From Flavobacterium zhairuonense (GTDB lineage: Bacteria > Bacteroidota > Bacteroidia > Flavobacteriales > Flavobacteriaceae), in assembly GCF_004352915.1 (NCBI RefSeq), contig NZ_SJSY01000074.1, forward strand, positions 186,001 to 250,000: a DNA stretch of 64,000 nucleotides. The letters run 5' to 3'. The translations under genes were made by a program, and so were the position numbers. The notes beneath the pieces were generated by a model, which had not been told where the DNA came from, ran no database searches, and saw nothing but the letters and a program-made list of their open reading frames with translations. Positions within the stretch are counted from its first letter, which is position 1. Every line of letters starts with the position of its first letter. Below, piece after piece: positions 24,364-32,595 of this stretch.

Positions 24364-27084
24364 ATGAAAGACGAAGAAGACGATAACATAATTCCAAACG
24401 AAGACGAGAATAATCAAGATGAAAACCTGATGGATGACAATCAGGATGGAAATGACGATGAGATTATCGATGTAGACGCGAAGCATTTTGAAGGAGCGCA
24501 TTTTTACGAAAATCAGGAAGAAGAAGGAGAAGACGTTATTACCAAAGTAACCGGAATGTACAAAGACTGGTTCTTGGATTATGCTTCGTATGTAATTCTG
24601 GAGCGTGCAGTTCCTGCTATCGAGGACGGATTTAAGCCTGTTCAACGTCGTATTATGCACTCTTTGAAAGAGTTGGATGATGGTCGTTATAATAAAGTAG
24701 CCAATGTTGTTGGTCACACCATGCAGTATCACCCACACGGAGATGCAAGTATTGGTGACGCTATGGTACAGATTGGTCAGAAAGATTTATTAATTGACTG
24801 CCAAGGAAACTGGGGTAATATTTTAACAGGAGATGGTGCTGCTGCACCCCGTTATATTGAGGCACGTTTGTCTAAATTTGCTTTGGAGGTTTTATATTCT
24901 CCAAAAATTACCGATTGGGGTGTTTCGTATGATGGACGTCGTGCAGAGCCAAACAATCTTCCTGTAAAATTCCCTTTACTCTTAGCACAAGGAGCAGAAG
25001 GTATCGCAGTTGGGCTTTCTACAAAAGTGCTTCCTCATAATTTCAATGAATTAATTGATGCTTCGATTAAAATTTTAAAAGGAAAGCCATTTACGCTTTA
25101 TCCTGATTTTATGACACAGGGTATTGCCGACGTTTCGAATTACAACGACGGAATGCGTGGCGGTCGCGTTCGTGTGCGTGCTAAAATTTCGCAGTTAGAC
25201 AAAAATACATTGGTAATTACGCAAATTCCGTTTTCTACTAATACATCGAGTTTGATTGATAGTATTTTGAAAGCTAATGAAAAAGGCAAAATCAAAATCA
25301 AGAAAATTGAAGATAATACTGCTGCCGATGTTGAGATTTTAATTCATCTTTTCCCAGGCGTTTCACCAGATAAAACAATTGATGCTTTGTTCGCTTTTAC
25401 AGCCTGTGAAACATCTGTTGCGCCTCTAGGTTGTGTTATTGAAGATAATAAGCCATTGTTTATTGGGGTTTCTCAAATGTTGAAAATTTCGACAGAGAGA
25501 ACTGTTGATTTGCTTCGTCAGGAATTAGAAATACAATTAGAAGAATTAAAAAATAAGTGGCATTTTTCTACTTTAGAGAAAATCTTCATTCGTGAAGAAA
25601 TGTACATCGACTTCAAATTGTATGGTGACAGAGAATCACTTTACAAATATTTATATGATCGTTTTGAGCCATTTAAGAAATCTTTCGTAAGAGAAATCAA
25701 CGATGACGATTTACAACGTTTGACTCAAATTCCGATGATTCGTATCACACGTTTCGATTCTGATAAAGCCGACGATTTAATCGCTAAGTTAGAAGAAGAA
25801 ATGAAGGAAGTAGAGTATAATCTGGAGCATTTAACGGATTTTGCAATTGCTTATTTCACTAAATTAAAAGAGAAATACGGAAAAGGACGCGAACGTCAAA
25901 CAGAACTTCGTGTTTTTGATAACGTTGAAGCTACAAAAGTAGTTTTACGTAACACAAAACTATACGTAAACCGTGAAGAAGGTTTCGTTGGAACAAGTTT
26001 AAAGAAAGACGAATACGTAGGTGATTGTTCTGATATTGACGATGTTATTGTGTTTTTACGTGACGGAACATTGATGATCACAAAAGTAGATGCCAAGACT
26101 TTTATTGGAAAAGACATTATACATGCTGCCGTTTTTGATAAAAACGATAAACGTACCATTTATAATATGATGTATCGTGATGGTAAATCAGGTCCATCTT
26201 ATATTAAACGTTTTAATGTTACTGGTGTAACGCGTGATAAAGCTTATGATTTGACAAATGGTACAAATGGTTCTCAGGTCGTTTATTTTTCACATAATCC
26301 AAATGGAGAAGCTGAGGTTGTAACGATATTATTGCGTCAGGTTGGAACGATTAAGAAACTGAAATTTGATATTGATTTTGCTAAGTTAGCCATTAAAGGA
26401 CGTGGTTCTAAAGGAAACTTAGTAACCAAATATCCAATCAAGAAAATCGAATTAAAAGAAAAAGGTATTTCTACTTTACTGCCAAGAAAAGTTTGGTTTG
26501 ATGATACTGTAAAACGTTTAAATGTTGATGCAAGAGGAGAGCTTTTAGGAGAGTTTAAACCAACAGACAAAATCTTAGTAATTAGTCAGTCAGGAAAATT
26601 GAAAGTAATTATTCCAGAATTATCAACTCATTTCGATGAAGATATGATTGTCTTGGAAAAATGGAAACCTAAAAAACCGATTTCAGCGATTTATTATGAT
26701 GGTGAAAAAGAGCGTTATTTCTTGAAACGTTTCCTTGTTGAAAATGAAGGTAAAGAAGAAAGCTTTATTACCGATCATCCGAATTCACAATTGGAAATCG
26801 TTTCGACTGATTATCGTCCTGTGGCGCAATTAGTGTTTGCTAAAGTAAAAGGAGTTCAAAAGGACGATTTACATATCGATGTGGAAGATTTTATAGCTGT
26901 AAAAGGTTTTAAAGCATTAGGAAACCAATTGACGACTGATAAATTAAGACAAGTTAATTTATTAGATCCGCTTCCTTACGAAGAGCCAGTTGAAGAAGTT
27001 CCTGAAAAACCAGAAATTCCAGAAGACGATCCTGTAGAAACAGAATTAGACGACGATGGTCAGATTGGTTTGGTTTTAGAATAA
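24364..27084 (+). CDS. parC: DNA topoisomerase IV subunit A
   Basis: This 906-aa DNA-cleaving subunit contains the catalytic Tyr164 preceded by Arg163 (AAAPRYIEARLSK), the DGFKPVQRRIMHSL region (from about 88) and HPHGDASIGDAMV (about 123-135). A C-terminal DNA-wrapping domain lies at about 490-850. The first 57 residues form an unusual acidic, Asn/Gln-rich extension (MKDEEDDNIIPNEDENNQDE...), and the C-terminus is also acidic. The parE partner two genes upstream supports parC over gyrA. A terminator follows. Confidence 0.93.
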   Translation: MKDEEDDNIIPNEDENNQDENLMDDNQDGNDDEIIDVDAKHFEGAHFYENQEEEGEDVITKVTGMYKDWFLDYASYVILERAVPAIEDGFKPVQRRIMHSLKELDDGRYNKVANVVGHTMQYHPHGDASIGDAMVQIGQKDLLIDCQGNWGNILTGDGAAAPRYIEARLSKFALEVLYSPKITDWGVSYDGRRAEPNNLPVKFPLLLAQGAEGIAVGLSTKVLPHNFNELIDASIKILKGKPFTLYPDFMTQGIADVSNYNDGMRGGRVRVRAKISQLDKNTLVITQIPFSTNTSSLIDSILKANEKGKIKIKKIEDNTAADVEILIHLFPGVSPDKTIDALFAFTACETSVAPLGCVIEDNKPLFIGVSQMLKISTERTVDLLRQELEIQLEELKNKWHFSTLEKIFIREEMYIDFKLYGDRESLYKYLYDRFEPFKKSFVREINDDDLQRLTQIPMIRITRFDSDKADDLIAKLEEEMKEVEYNLEHLTDFAIAYFTKLKEKYGKGRERQTELRVFDNVEATKVVLRNTKLYVNREEGFVGTSLKKDEYVGDCSDIDDVIVFLRDGTLMITKVDAKTFIGKDIIHAAVFDKNDKRTIYNMMYRDGKSGPSYIKRFNVTGVTRDKAYDLTNGTNGSQVVYFSHNPNGEAEVVTILLRQVGTIKKLKFDIDFAKLAIKGRGSKGNLVTKYPIKKIELKEKGISTLLPRKVWFDDTVKRLNVDARGELLGEFKPTDKILVISQSGKLKVIIPELSTHFDEDMIVLEKWKPKKPISAIYYDGEKERYFLKRFLVENEGKEESFITDHPNSQLEIVSTDYRPVAQLVFAKVKGVQKDDLHIDVEDFIAVKGFKALGNQLTTDKLRQVNLLDPLPYEEPVEEVPEKPEIPEDDPVETELDDDGQIGLVLE

Positions 27085-27090
27085 AAAATA

Positions 27091-27124
27091 AAAAACGCTA
27101 AGATTTAGTTCTTAGCGTTTTTTA
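27091..27124 (+). terminator. Terminator of the parE-parC operon
   Basis: A 12-bp stem (AAAAACGCTAAG at 27091-27102, complement at 27111-27122) with an 8-nt loop ends in a T-run. Confidence 0.9.
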
Positions 27125-27146
27125 TATAAATGATTTTTGAGAATAG

Positions 27147-27716
27147 TTGCTCGCTTCCGTTGAGCAACAAGCGAAAGAAAGCAGTTTTTCTAAAAATAAT
27201 GATCCATATTTAATGATTAAACCTACGACTGAGGATTCGACAGGAAAATCTTTTACGATAAGTTATTGGTCAACTTGTGCTGAAGAAGGAAACGACATCA
27301 AAGCAGGAACTGTTTTAGAATCTAAAGATGATTTATTTTTTATTGGCAAAACAGTTACTTTAATGACCAATACCGTTGGAGGCCGAAATAAACAAAATAA
27401 CAAAGACCGAATTCTCGCTTATAGAAATGCATTATTAACTCGAGGCCGAATTGTAACTTTTGCTGATATTAAAGCATTTGGTTTTAATCATTTTAAAAAT
27501 TCAATTGAAGATATTAAAATTGAAAAAGGAACGCGAAAGGAAATATCCGTTAAAGCTGGTTTTAGTCGAACGGTCGACATTTACATCAAAACAAATCCTG
27601 AAGAAAGAAAACATTTGTCAAATTCGGAATGGGATTATTTATGTGAGAGCTTTATGAAAAATCTTAAAAATAGATCTTCAAATGTTTTTCCATATCGTTT
27701 GTTTATTGATAAGTAG
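27147..27716 (+). pseudogene. C-terminal fragment resembling a Bacteroidota T6SS baseplate (TssF-like) protein
   Basis: The open frame starts directly after a TAG with no ATG until 27213 (167 aa from there). The residues upstream of that ATG (VEQQAKESSFSKNNDPYLMIKP) read like ordinary protein, so the N-terminus is probably missing. The C-terminal part contains GRIVTFADIKAFGFNHF and IEKGTRKEISVKAGFSRTVDIYIKTNPE. These recall the C-terminal region of TssF-like baseplate proteins in Bacteroidota type VI systems, but this is from memory. An ATG at 27130 in another frame would connect through one missing base. No other secretion gene is nearby. A remnant is the best reading; a short functional protein is possible. 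Confidence 0.4.
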
Positions 27717-27720
27717 AATA

Positions 27721-27748
27721 AAAAGGTTTGAATAATTTCAAACCTTTT
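27721..27748. terminator. Bidirectional terminator between convergent genes
   Basis: A 12-bp stem (AAAAGGTTTGAA at 27721-27732, complement at 27737-27748) with a 4-nt loop is flanked by A- and T-runs on the two sides. Confidence 0.88.
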
Positions 27749-27749
27749 T

Positions 27750-28379
27750 TTATTTAAAAAGTTGATTCAGATTGATTTCTTTTTTCTCTCTCAATTTTTT
27801 CACAATTTTTAAAAATGCAATTGCTGTAATATATGCATCACCCAAAGCAGTATGCCTATCTTTTTTCGAAATATCAAACTTATCAGCCAGATCATCTAAG
27901 GTATAATGATCCTTTCGTTCAAATAAATGCGACTGAATCAAAGTCTTTTTGTATAAATAAGCTGTATCTAAAGTTTTGTTTGTCAATTGCGGAAGTCCAT
28001 TTCGTTCTAAGGCCCTATTAATCATTGTAACATCAAAAATGGTATGATGCGCAATAATTATAGAATCTCCTAAAAAGGCTAAAAACTGTTGTAAAGCCTC
28101 TAATTCAGTTGGGCGCTTGACAAGAAGATCTTTTAAAATGCCATGAATTTGGGCGGTCGATTTATCATAATGATCTTGTTCGACATAAACTTCAAAACTG
28201 TCCTGAACAGAAATTACACCATTTTGTAAAACAAGAGCGCCTATGCATAATATTCGATCGTTTTCATAATCAAAACCTGTAGTTTCAGTATCTAAAACAA
28301 CAAAACGAGTTTCTTCGATCGTAACATTTTCTTCAAACAGATTGTTTTCTTCTTTTTTCCAAAAATCAAATAAACTCAT
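27750..28379 (-). CDS. DEDDh 3'-5' exonuclease (DnaQ/PolIII epsilon-like)
   Basis: This 209-aa nuclease has the DEDDh residues Asp30 and Glu32 (VVLDTETTGF), Asp116 (HHTIFDVTMI), His176 and Asp181 (DRHTALGDAY). It lacks the extended C-terminus of replicative epsilon and more likely acts as a stand-alone exonuclease. It lies 2 nt after the cNMP/CBS/DUF294 gene in the same direction. That pairing also occurs in other bacteria and suggests a shared signalling or repair role, though its substrate is unknown. Confidence 0.9.
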   Translation of the reverse strand: MSLFDFWKKEENNLFEENVTIEETRFVVLDTETTGFDYENDRILCIGALVLQNGVISVQDSFEVYVEQDHYDKSTAQIHGILKDLLVKRPTELEALQQFLAFLGDSIIIAHHTIFDVTMINRALERNGLPQLTNKTLDTAYLYKKTLIQSHLFERKDHYTLDDLADKFDISKKDRHTALGDAYITAIAFLKIVKKLREKKEINLNQLFK

Positions 28380-28381
28380 AA

Positions 28382-30304
28382 TTAGACTAGATTTGAGATG
28401 TTAAAACGAACCGAAATTAATTCCTGAAGCTCTTTTATAGTTTTAAAAGTGCGCTTCAGTTTGATTTTTTCCATTTTGGTTAAAGATTCCAATTCGATAA
28501 ACTGACCAGAATCATGATGCAGAAGACCTTGTTTGGTTCTGAATTTTAATAAAGCTTTAAACGAATACGAACATGACAAATACAATTCTCTATTTGTAGG
28601 TTCAAGTTCAGCCAGTTTTTCAAAACGTTCAGCGGTATTGCTGATTCCTTTTACCGAATGAGATAAGATTAAAAGACGTGCTGCATCTGTCAAAGGCATT
28701 AAAGCTCTTCGCTTAATATCAAAATTGTCTTTATTTGCACCATCTTGTTCAACCAGAAATTGCCTAAAAAAGCCTGTTGGAGAAGGGCTTTGCAAAGCTC
28801 CACTCACTAAATGCATATAAAAAATCGGATTCGCTTTTACATCTTCAAATATAGAATCGGATAACTGATTTACGATTTCAGAATCACCATAAGTTTTGCT
28901 GTAATCAAAGAAAATAAACGAGAGCAAAACTTCATTTTTTCCAGGATTTGTAATCCAATGATGTACTTGAGCTTTCCATTCATCTAAACTCATACACCAT
29001 TTTGGACTCGAAGCCATCATGTCGGCAGGACAGTAATCGTAACCAATTTCAAAAAGACCTTTATTTACAAGACGAGCAAATTTTAAGAAATAAATTTTGG
29101 TTTCATCTCTAAAAACTTCATTTACATTTTCGTAAACAATCGCGTTATCTTGATCAGTATGAAGCATTTGTTCGCCGCGTCCTTGACTTCCAAGTGCCAG
29201 CCATGCAAATTTTACTGGAGGCGGACTGCTCATTTTTTCTAAACAAATTTCAATTACTCTATTTGTACAAGCTTCGTTAAGTTCAGTAATTATTTTGGTT
29301 ATCAAAGTCATCGGAATGTTTTGATCTAAATAACCTTGAAGTAATTGCATGATTCGGTTTCGAATAGGCTTTATTTCTTTTATTTTTTTGGTTCGCTTTA
29401 AAGCTTTTATCAAAACAGCAGGATTATTTCCGAGTGCCACCATAACATCATGTTTTGATAAAATCCCGACAGCTTTGGTATTTACAGTTCCGTCTTTGGT
29501 CAAGCATAGATGGCTGATATTGCTTTTCATCATTGCCATTTGGGCCTCTGTAACCGTCATTTTTTTCGGATATGTAATAACAGGTTTTGTCATTATCGTT
29601 TCGGCGGTTGTCGTTATCGGAAAATCGCCTGTAACGATTTTATTTCTAAGATCTTTATCTGTCAAAATGCCAATTGGCAACATTTCATCTACAATTAAAA
29701 TTGCACCAACTTTCTTTTTATTCATAATTTTTGCAACATCTTTAACCGTGGTTGACGGACTGCAGGTCACAATTTTTTTAGAATATTTTATGGGTGCTAA
29801 GTCAAAAGAATGATTGCTGGAATGAAGATTCTCATTCAGTTGATCATCATCACCGTATAATTTATCTTTATGAATATCAGAATATGGATTTCTGGTATTC
29901 GATGCATAACTTTCGATCAAAAAATTACCAACATTTCTATTTTCCAACGCATAAGGCTTAAAAACGGCAATCGGAATGGCGTATAAAATACTTTCCTCAT
30001 GAGCGACTGCTTCCATAATGTAGTTTTCTTGCGCCAGAAGCGGACGAAGCCCAAAAATATCGCCTTCATCGCACATGTCTAAAACGGTGTTTTTAGTACT
30101 TTTTTTCAAAGCCACAGCGCCTTTATGAACCACATAAAAGGAATCGTGCGTTTTGTCATTTTCAGCAAAAATGACCGAATCTTTTTCTTTATAAATAATA
30201 GAAATTTGTTCCGACAGTTTTTCCAGATCCTTCTGATGCAAAAAATTAAACGGAGGATAATTCTTTAAAAAGTCGGCAACTCTTTGCGAAATGGTATTTT
30301 TCAT
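28382..30304 (-). CDS. cNMP-binding, CBS and DUF294 nucleotidyltransferase-like protein
   Basis: This 640-aa protein has, in order, a cyclic-nucleotide-binding-type domain (about 15-130), a CBS pair (about 175-300, KVGAILIVDEMLPIGILTDKDLRNKI), a DUF294 GlnD-like nucleotidyltransferase domain with LGSQGRGEQMLHTDQDNAIVYE (about 370-392), and the DUF294 C-terminal domain (about 490-640). The GS..R.E and DxD pattern is intact, so nucleotidyl transfer is possible. The family is linked to nucleotide-sensing regulation; the target is unknown. It is cotranscribed with the exonuclease gene. Confidence 0.9.
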   Translation of the reverse strand: MKNTISQRVADFLKNYPPFNFLHQKDLEKLSEQISIIYKEKDSVIFAENDKTHDSFYVVHKGAVALKKSTKNTVLDMCDEGDIFGLRPLLAQENYIMEAVAHEESILYAIPIAVFKPYALENRNVGNFLIESYASNTRNPYSDIHKDKLYGDDDQLNENLHSSNHSFDLAPIKYSKKIVTCSPSTTVKDVAKIMNKKKVGAILIVDEMLPIGILTDKDLRNKIVTGDFPITTTAETIMTKPVITYPKKMTVTEAQMAMMKSNISHLCLTKDGTVNTKAVGILSKHDVMVALGNNPAVLIKALKRTKKIKEIKPIRNRIMQLLQGYLDQNIPMTLITKIITELNEACTNRVIEICLEKMSSPPPVKFAWLALGSQGRGEQMLHTDQDNAIVYENVNEVFRDETKIYFLKFARLVNKGLFEIGYDYCPADMMASSPKWCMSLDEWKAQVHHWITNPGKNEVLLSFIFFDYSKTYGDSEIVNQLSDSIFEDVKANPIFYMHLVSGALQSPSPTGFFRQFLVEQDGANKDNFDIKRRALMPLTDAARLLILSHSVKGISNTAERFEKLAELEPTNRELYLSCSYSFKALLKFRTKQGLLHHDSGQFIELESLTKMEKIKLKRTFKTIKELQELISVRFNISNLV

Positions 30305-30372
30305 GTGGCTAGATTAAAGTTCTAAAATACTATTTAAAATAGAAATGTAAAAGAAACACATTATAATAATTT

Positions 30373-30431
30373 GCCACAAAGGCACAAAGTCACACAGAAA
30401 TAAATCCTTGGTGTCTTTGTGCCTTTGTGGC
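30373..30431. repeat. Perfect 17-bp inverted repeat with CACAAAGG-type units
   Basis: GCCACAAAGGCACAAAG at 30373-30389 pairs perfectly with CTTTGTGCCTTTGTGGC at 30415-30431 across 25 nt. The arms contain 8-nt units centred on CAAAG. It belongs to the same architectural class as the other 8-nt islands. Confidence 0.8.
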
Positions 30432-30451
30432 AGAAAAAAAAGCTTAATTAT

Positions 30452-30823
30452 TTAATCGACTTTGTAAACTTTGCCTCGTTGTTTTTCTTCAGAACCAACT
30501 AGGCCAAATTCAAAAGTATAAGAATCTTTTTCGGTTGTTAGAATTTTCATGCTTATTGCTTTTTCTTCAGCCATGTTTTTTGGATGTTTTTTTTGCAGAA
30601 CATATTCGCAGTCACTTACCCAGCGAATGGTTGCAGTATCTGTCTTTCCTTCAAAAGTTTCAATTTCAATACTGTCTTTTCGCTCAAAGAAGGTTGTTTT
30701 TTTGACTCCGTTGACTTCGGTTTCAAATTTGAACTTTCCGGTTTTGAAATCTTTGCAATTGTGTTCGGCATTATAGCAAGATACTAAAGCCAGAAAAGGA
30801 AATAAGAATATAATTTTTTTCAT
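30452..30823 (-). CDS. Small uncharacterised lipoprotein
   Basis: This 123-aa protein has a lipoprotein signal (MKKIIFLFPFLALVSC, Cys16). The mature part is a compact beta-rich sequence with CKDFKTGKFKFETEVNGVKKTTFFERKDSIEIETFEGKTDTATIRWVSDCEYVL. Three further Cys residues are present. Similar small lipoproteins occur across Flavobacteria, but I know no function. An approximately 80-nt repeat element lies just upstream. Confidence 0.7.
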   Translation of the reverse strand: MKKIIFLFPFLALVSCYNAEHNCKDFKTGKFKFETEVNGVKKTTFFERKDSIEIETFEGKTDTATIRWVSDCEYVLQKKHPKNMAEEKAISMKILTTEKDSYTFEFGLVGSEEKQRGKVYKVD

Positions 30824-30843
30824 TTTAAGTAAGTTGTTTTTTT

Positions 30844-30923
30844 AGGAGCTAATCCTGCTGTCCGCTGTATCTTTTGTGCCGAACCCCGGCACAAAAGGAT
30901 GCCGCTTCCATCAGGGCTAGGGC
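30844..30923 (-). repeat. Approximately 80-nt palindromic repeat element, possibly structured RNA
   Basis: The element runs from AGGAGCTAATCCTG to CAGGGCTAGGGC. An inner hairpin is perfect over 11 bp (CTTTTGTGCCG at 30871-30881, complement at 30887-30897, 5-nt loop). The outer ends pair imperfectly (AGCTAATCCTG with CAGGGCTAGGGCT). I recall very similar words recurring between genes in Flavobacteriaceae genomes. Here it lies downstream of the DinB-like/53-aa operon. Confidence 0.65.
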
Positions 30924-30944
30924 TTTAGTTTTCAAGAGCTCTTT

Positions 30945-31106
30945 TTAATTAAAGAACAAAAAGAAAATTACAAGAGTTATAAAAGTCAAAAAAAGCAAAT
31001 TCCGTTTTTTATTTTTAGAACTCTGCTCTTCGGTTAAATTTGTTTTGCAGAATTTAATTAAGATCCACCAACATGTTCCGCCAAAATTTGCATAATATTC
31101 GATCAT
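30945..31106 (-). CDS. Unlisted 53-aa small membrane peptide
   Basis: An ATG at 31106 overlaps the TGA of the DinB-like gene as ATGA and opens a 53-codon frame ending at 30945. The peptide starts MIEYYANFGGTCWWILIKFC and has a basic middle (SSKNKKRN) and a strongly hydrophobic C-terminal helix (LLFLTFITLVIFFLFF). The 4-nt overlap, lipid-compatible composition and operon position support a real gene, but I do not recognise the family. Confidence 0.55.
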   Translation of the reverse strand: MIEYYANFGGTCWWILIKFCKTNLTEEQSSKNKKRNLLFLTFITLVIFFLFFN

Positions 31107-31678
31107 TTTAATCTTTTTAATTCGTCATCGGTAAAGTTCTTGATTTCTTTTTCTTTGGCAAACTTTTCGGCGTTATAATTTCCTGATTTATTTTTCGGAA
31201 TCGACAAGCTGTTCCATTCACTGTTCTTCAATTGTTTAGCATAAAAAACAATTTGTCCAACATGATAAGGATAATGTGCCAATTGACGATTGATGGCTTC
31301 AATAACCGTATGGCCTTCATTTCGGATATAAATGATATCCGAAAGTTGATCAGGTTTCAAACTTTCCAGAGCATTTTCAAGACAATTCCAGCCTTTGTTC
31401 CAAACTTCCAGAACTTCTTCTTTAGATTGTAAATCATTTTCAAATTCTGCATCGCGGTTTCTCCAATCTTTTTCACCATCAGAAGTCAAAAAATCGGTCC
31501 AGCGCGAAAGCATATTGCCTGAAATATGTTTTACAATTGTAGCGATACTGTTGGTATCGTCATTAAAAGAAACAAAAAGCTGTACTGGCTCTAGCTGATC
31601 GATTGCTTTTTCGCCAAGCATCTTATAATATAAAAATTGCTTTTTAACACTTTCCAAATAAGATTGATCGGCACTCAT
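31103..31678 (-). CDS. DinB-like DUF1572 family protein
   Basis: This 191-aa four-helix-bundle protein has an N-terminal YYKMLGEKAIDQL and conserved histidines in IVKHISGNMLSRW and RQLAHYPYHVGQIVFYAKQL, the metal-site layout of DinB/DUF1572 proteins. Members are often thiol- or metal-dependent transferases, but the reaction here is unknown. It lies 2 nt after the pentapeptide-repeat gene and is followed, overlapping by 4 nt, by a 53-aa membrane peptide gene. Confidence 0.88.
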   Translation of the reverse strand: MSADQSYLESVKKQFLYYKMLGEKAIDQLEPVQLFVSFNDDTNSIATIVKHISGNMLSRWTDFLTSDGEKDWRNRDAEFENDLQSKEEVLEVWNKGWNCLENALESLKPDQLSDIIYIRNEGHTVIEAINRQLAHYPYHVGQIVFYAKQLKNSEWNSLSIPKNKSGNYNAEKFAKEKEIKNFTDDELKRLK

Positions 31679-31680
31679 AA

Positions 31681-32253
31681 TTAAACGATTTTGATATCAT
31701 ATTTATCTAAAAGTCCAGCAATTCCCTCATTTGAAAATTGTGCTTTTTTCATCGGATTAAATTCAGGATCAATTTTATAATTGTAAGCAGTTCTAAAATT
31801 AACTCCCGCTAATTGTGTTTCGTTGAAAATAGCTCCATCAAGATCACAATTGTCAAATAAAGAACTCGTTAAGTTGGTTCCAATAAATGTTACTTCTCGT
31901 ACGGAACAATTAATGAATTTTGTTTTTGGCATTTTTTTGTTCGAAAACAAAGTATAATCCAAAACACTTTCTTCAAAATGAACTTGAAATAAAAAATCAT
32001 CGCATTCATTAAAAGCAATTCCTAAAAGTTTGCAGTTTCTAAAAGTGACATTTTTTAAACTTGTCCCCGCCAAACTTGTCATTGAGAGGTTGCAGTCAAT
32101 AAATTCGCAATCTAAAAATGTGTTGTAGGCAAAATTACTGTTGGAAAAGTCACAGTTTTTAAAAACACAATCTTCAAACTCTCGATTGTTTATTTTTTTG
32201 TCGATGTAAACAACTTTTTCGAATGTTTTCTGAATGTGAATTAGACTTTCCAT
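31681..32253 (-). CDS. Pentapeptide-repeat protein
   Basis: This 190-aa protein consists largely of pentapeptide units of the A(D/N)LxX type, for example FEDCVFKNCDFSNSNFAYNTF, FIDCNLSMTSL and LFDNCDLDGAIF, with a break near the middle. The length and repeat number recall Qnr/McbG-like quadrilateral helices that mimic DNA, but a gyrase-protection role is only a family-level possibility. No membrane segment or signal is present. It is the first gene of a three-gene leftward operon. Confidence 0.85.
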   Translation of the reverse strand: MESLIHIQKTFEKVVYIDKKINNREFEDCVFKNCDFSNSNFAYNTFLDCEFIDCNLSMTSLAGTSLKNVTFRNCKLLGIAFNECDDFLFQVHFEESVLDYTLFSNKKMPKTKFINCSVREVTFIGTNLTSSLFDNCDLDGAIFNETQLAGVNFRTAYNYKIDPEFNPMKKAQFSNEGIAGLLDKYDIKIV

Positions 32254-32295
32254 GAATGTTTTTTGGATAAAAAGAGTGAAATGCAGTTTATGATC

Positions 32296-32328
32296 AAACC
32301 CGACAGGTTTTAAAAACCTGTCGGGTTT
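32296..32328. repeat. Perfect 15-bp hairpin, AACCCGACAGG type
   Basis: AAACCCGACAGGTTT at 32296-32310 pairs with its perfect complement at 32314-32328 across 3 nt. It is strong but lacks a clear T-run on either side, so it is either a repeat-type element or a weak terminator for the DUF6095 gene. Confidence 0.7.
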
Positions 32329-32338
32329 ATATAGTTAA

Positions 32339-32560
32339 TTAGTCGTTAAACAAGCCCTTCATGATGATTTTCAGACCTAAAAAAATCAAAACCATCGAGC
32401 TTAAACAAGCAACAATTCCAATTCCTAAAACCAAATAATGCCAATTCGTATGCTGATTCATAAAAGCATTATAAATCAATGTTGGCCCAAGAAACATAAG
32501 TGGCAAGGCACCAGTCATATATTTAATTCCTTTTCCTAATAATTGTTTATTTGTTGCCAT
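32339..32560 (-). CDS. DUF6095 family small membrane protein
   Basis: This 73-aa protein has two hydrophobic helices (about 13-32 and 42-69) separated by a short QHTNWHY loop, and a basic start (MATNKQLLGKGIKYM). It matches the short Flavobacteriia family that I recall as DUF6095. Function unknown. It is preceded by a long perfect inverted repeat. Confidence 0.75.
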   Translation of the reverse strand: MATNKQLLGKGIKYMTGALPLMFLGPTLIYNAFMNQHTNWHYLVLGIGIVACLSSMVLIFLGLKIIMKGLFND

Positions 32561-32595
32561 TTTTGTTTTTTTTCAGGTTTCAAGTTTCTCGTTGT

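Noticed and set aside
24316..24738. 140-codon open frame on the minus strand
   Set aside because: It is opposite the parC start; its hydrophobic translation arises from the acidic stretch on the other strand.
31681..32253. Pentapeptide-repeat protein as a Qnr-type quinolone-resistance gene
   Set aside because: The repeats support the fold only; no feature distinguishes Qnr from the many pentapeptide proteins of unknown role.
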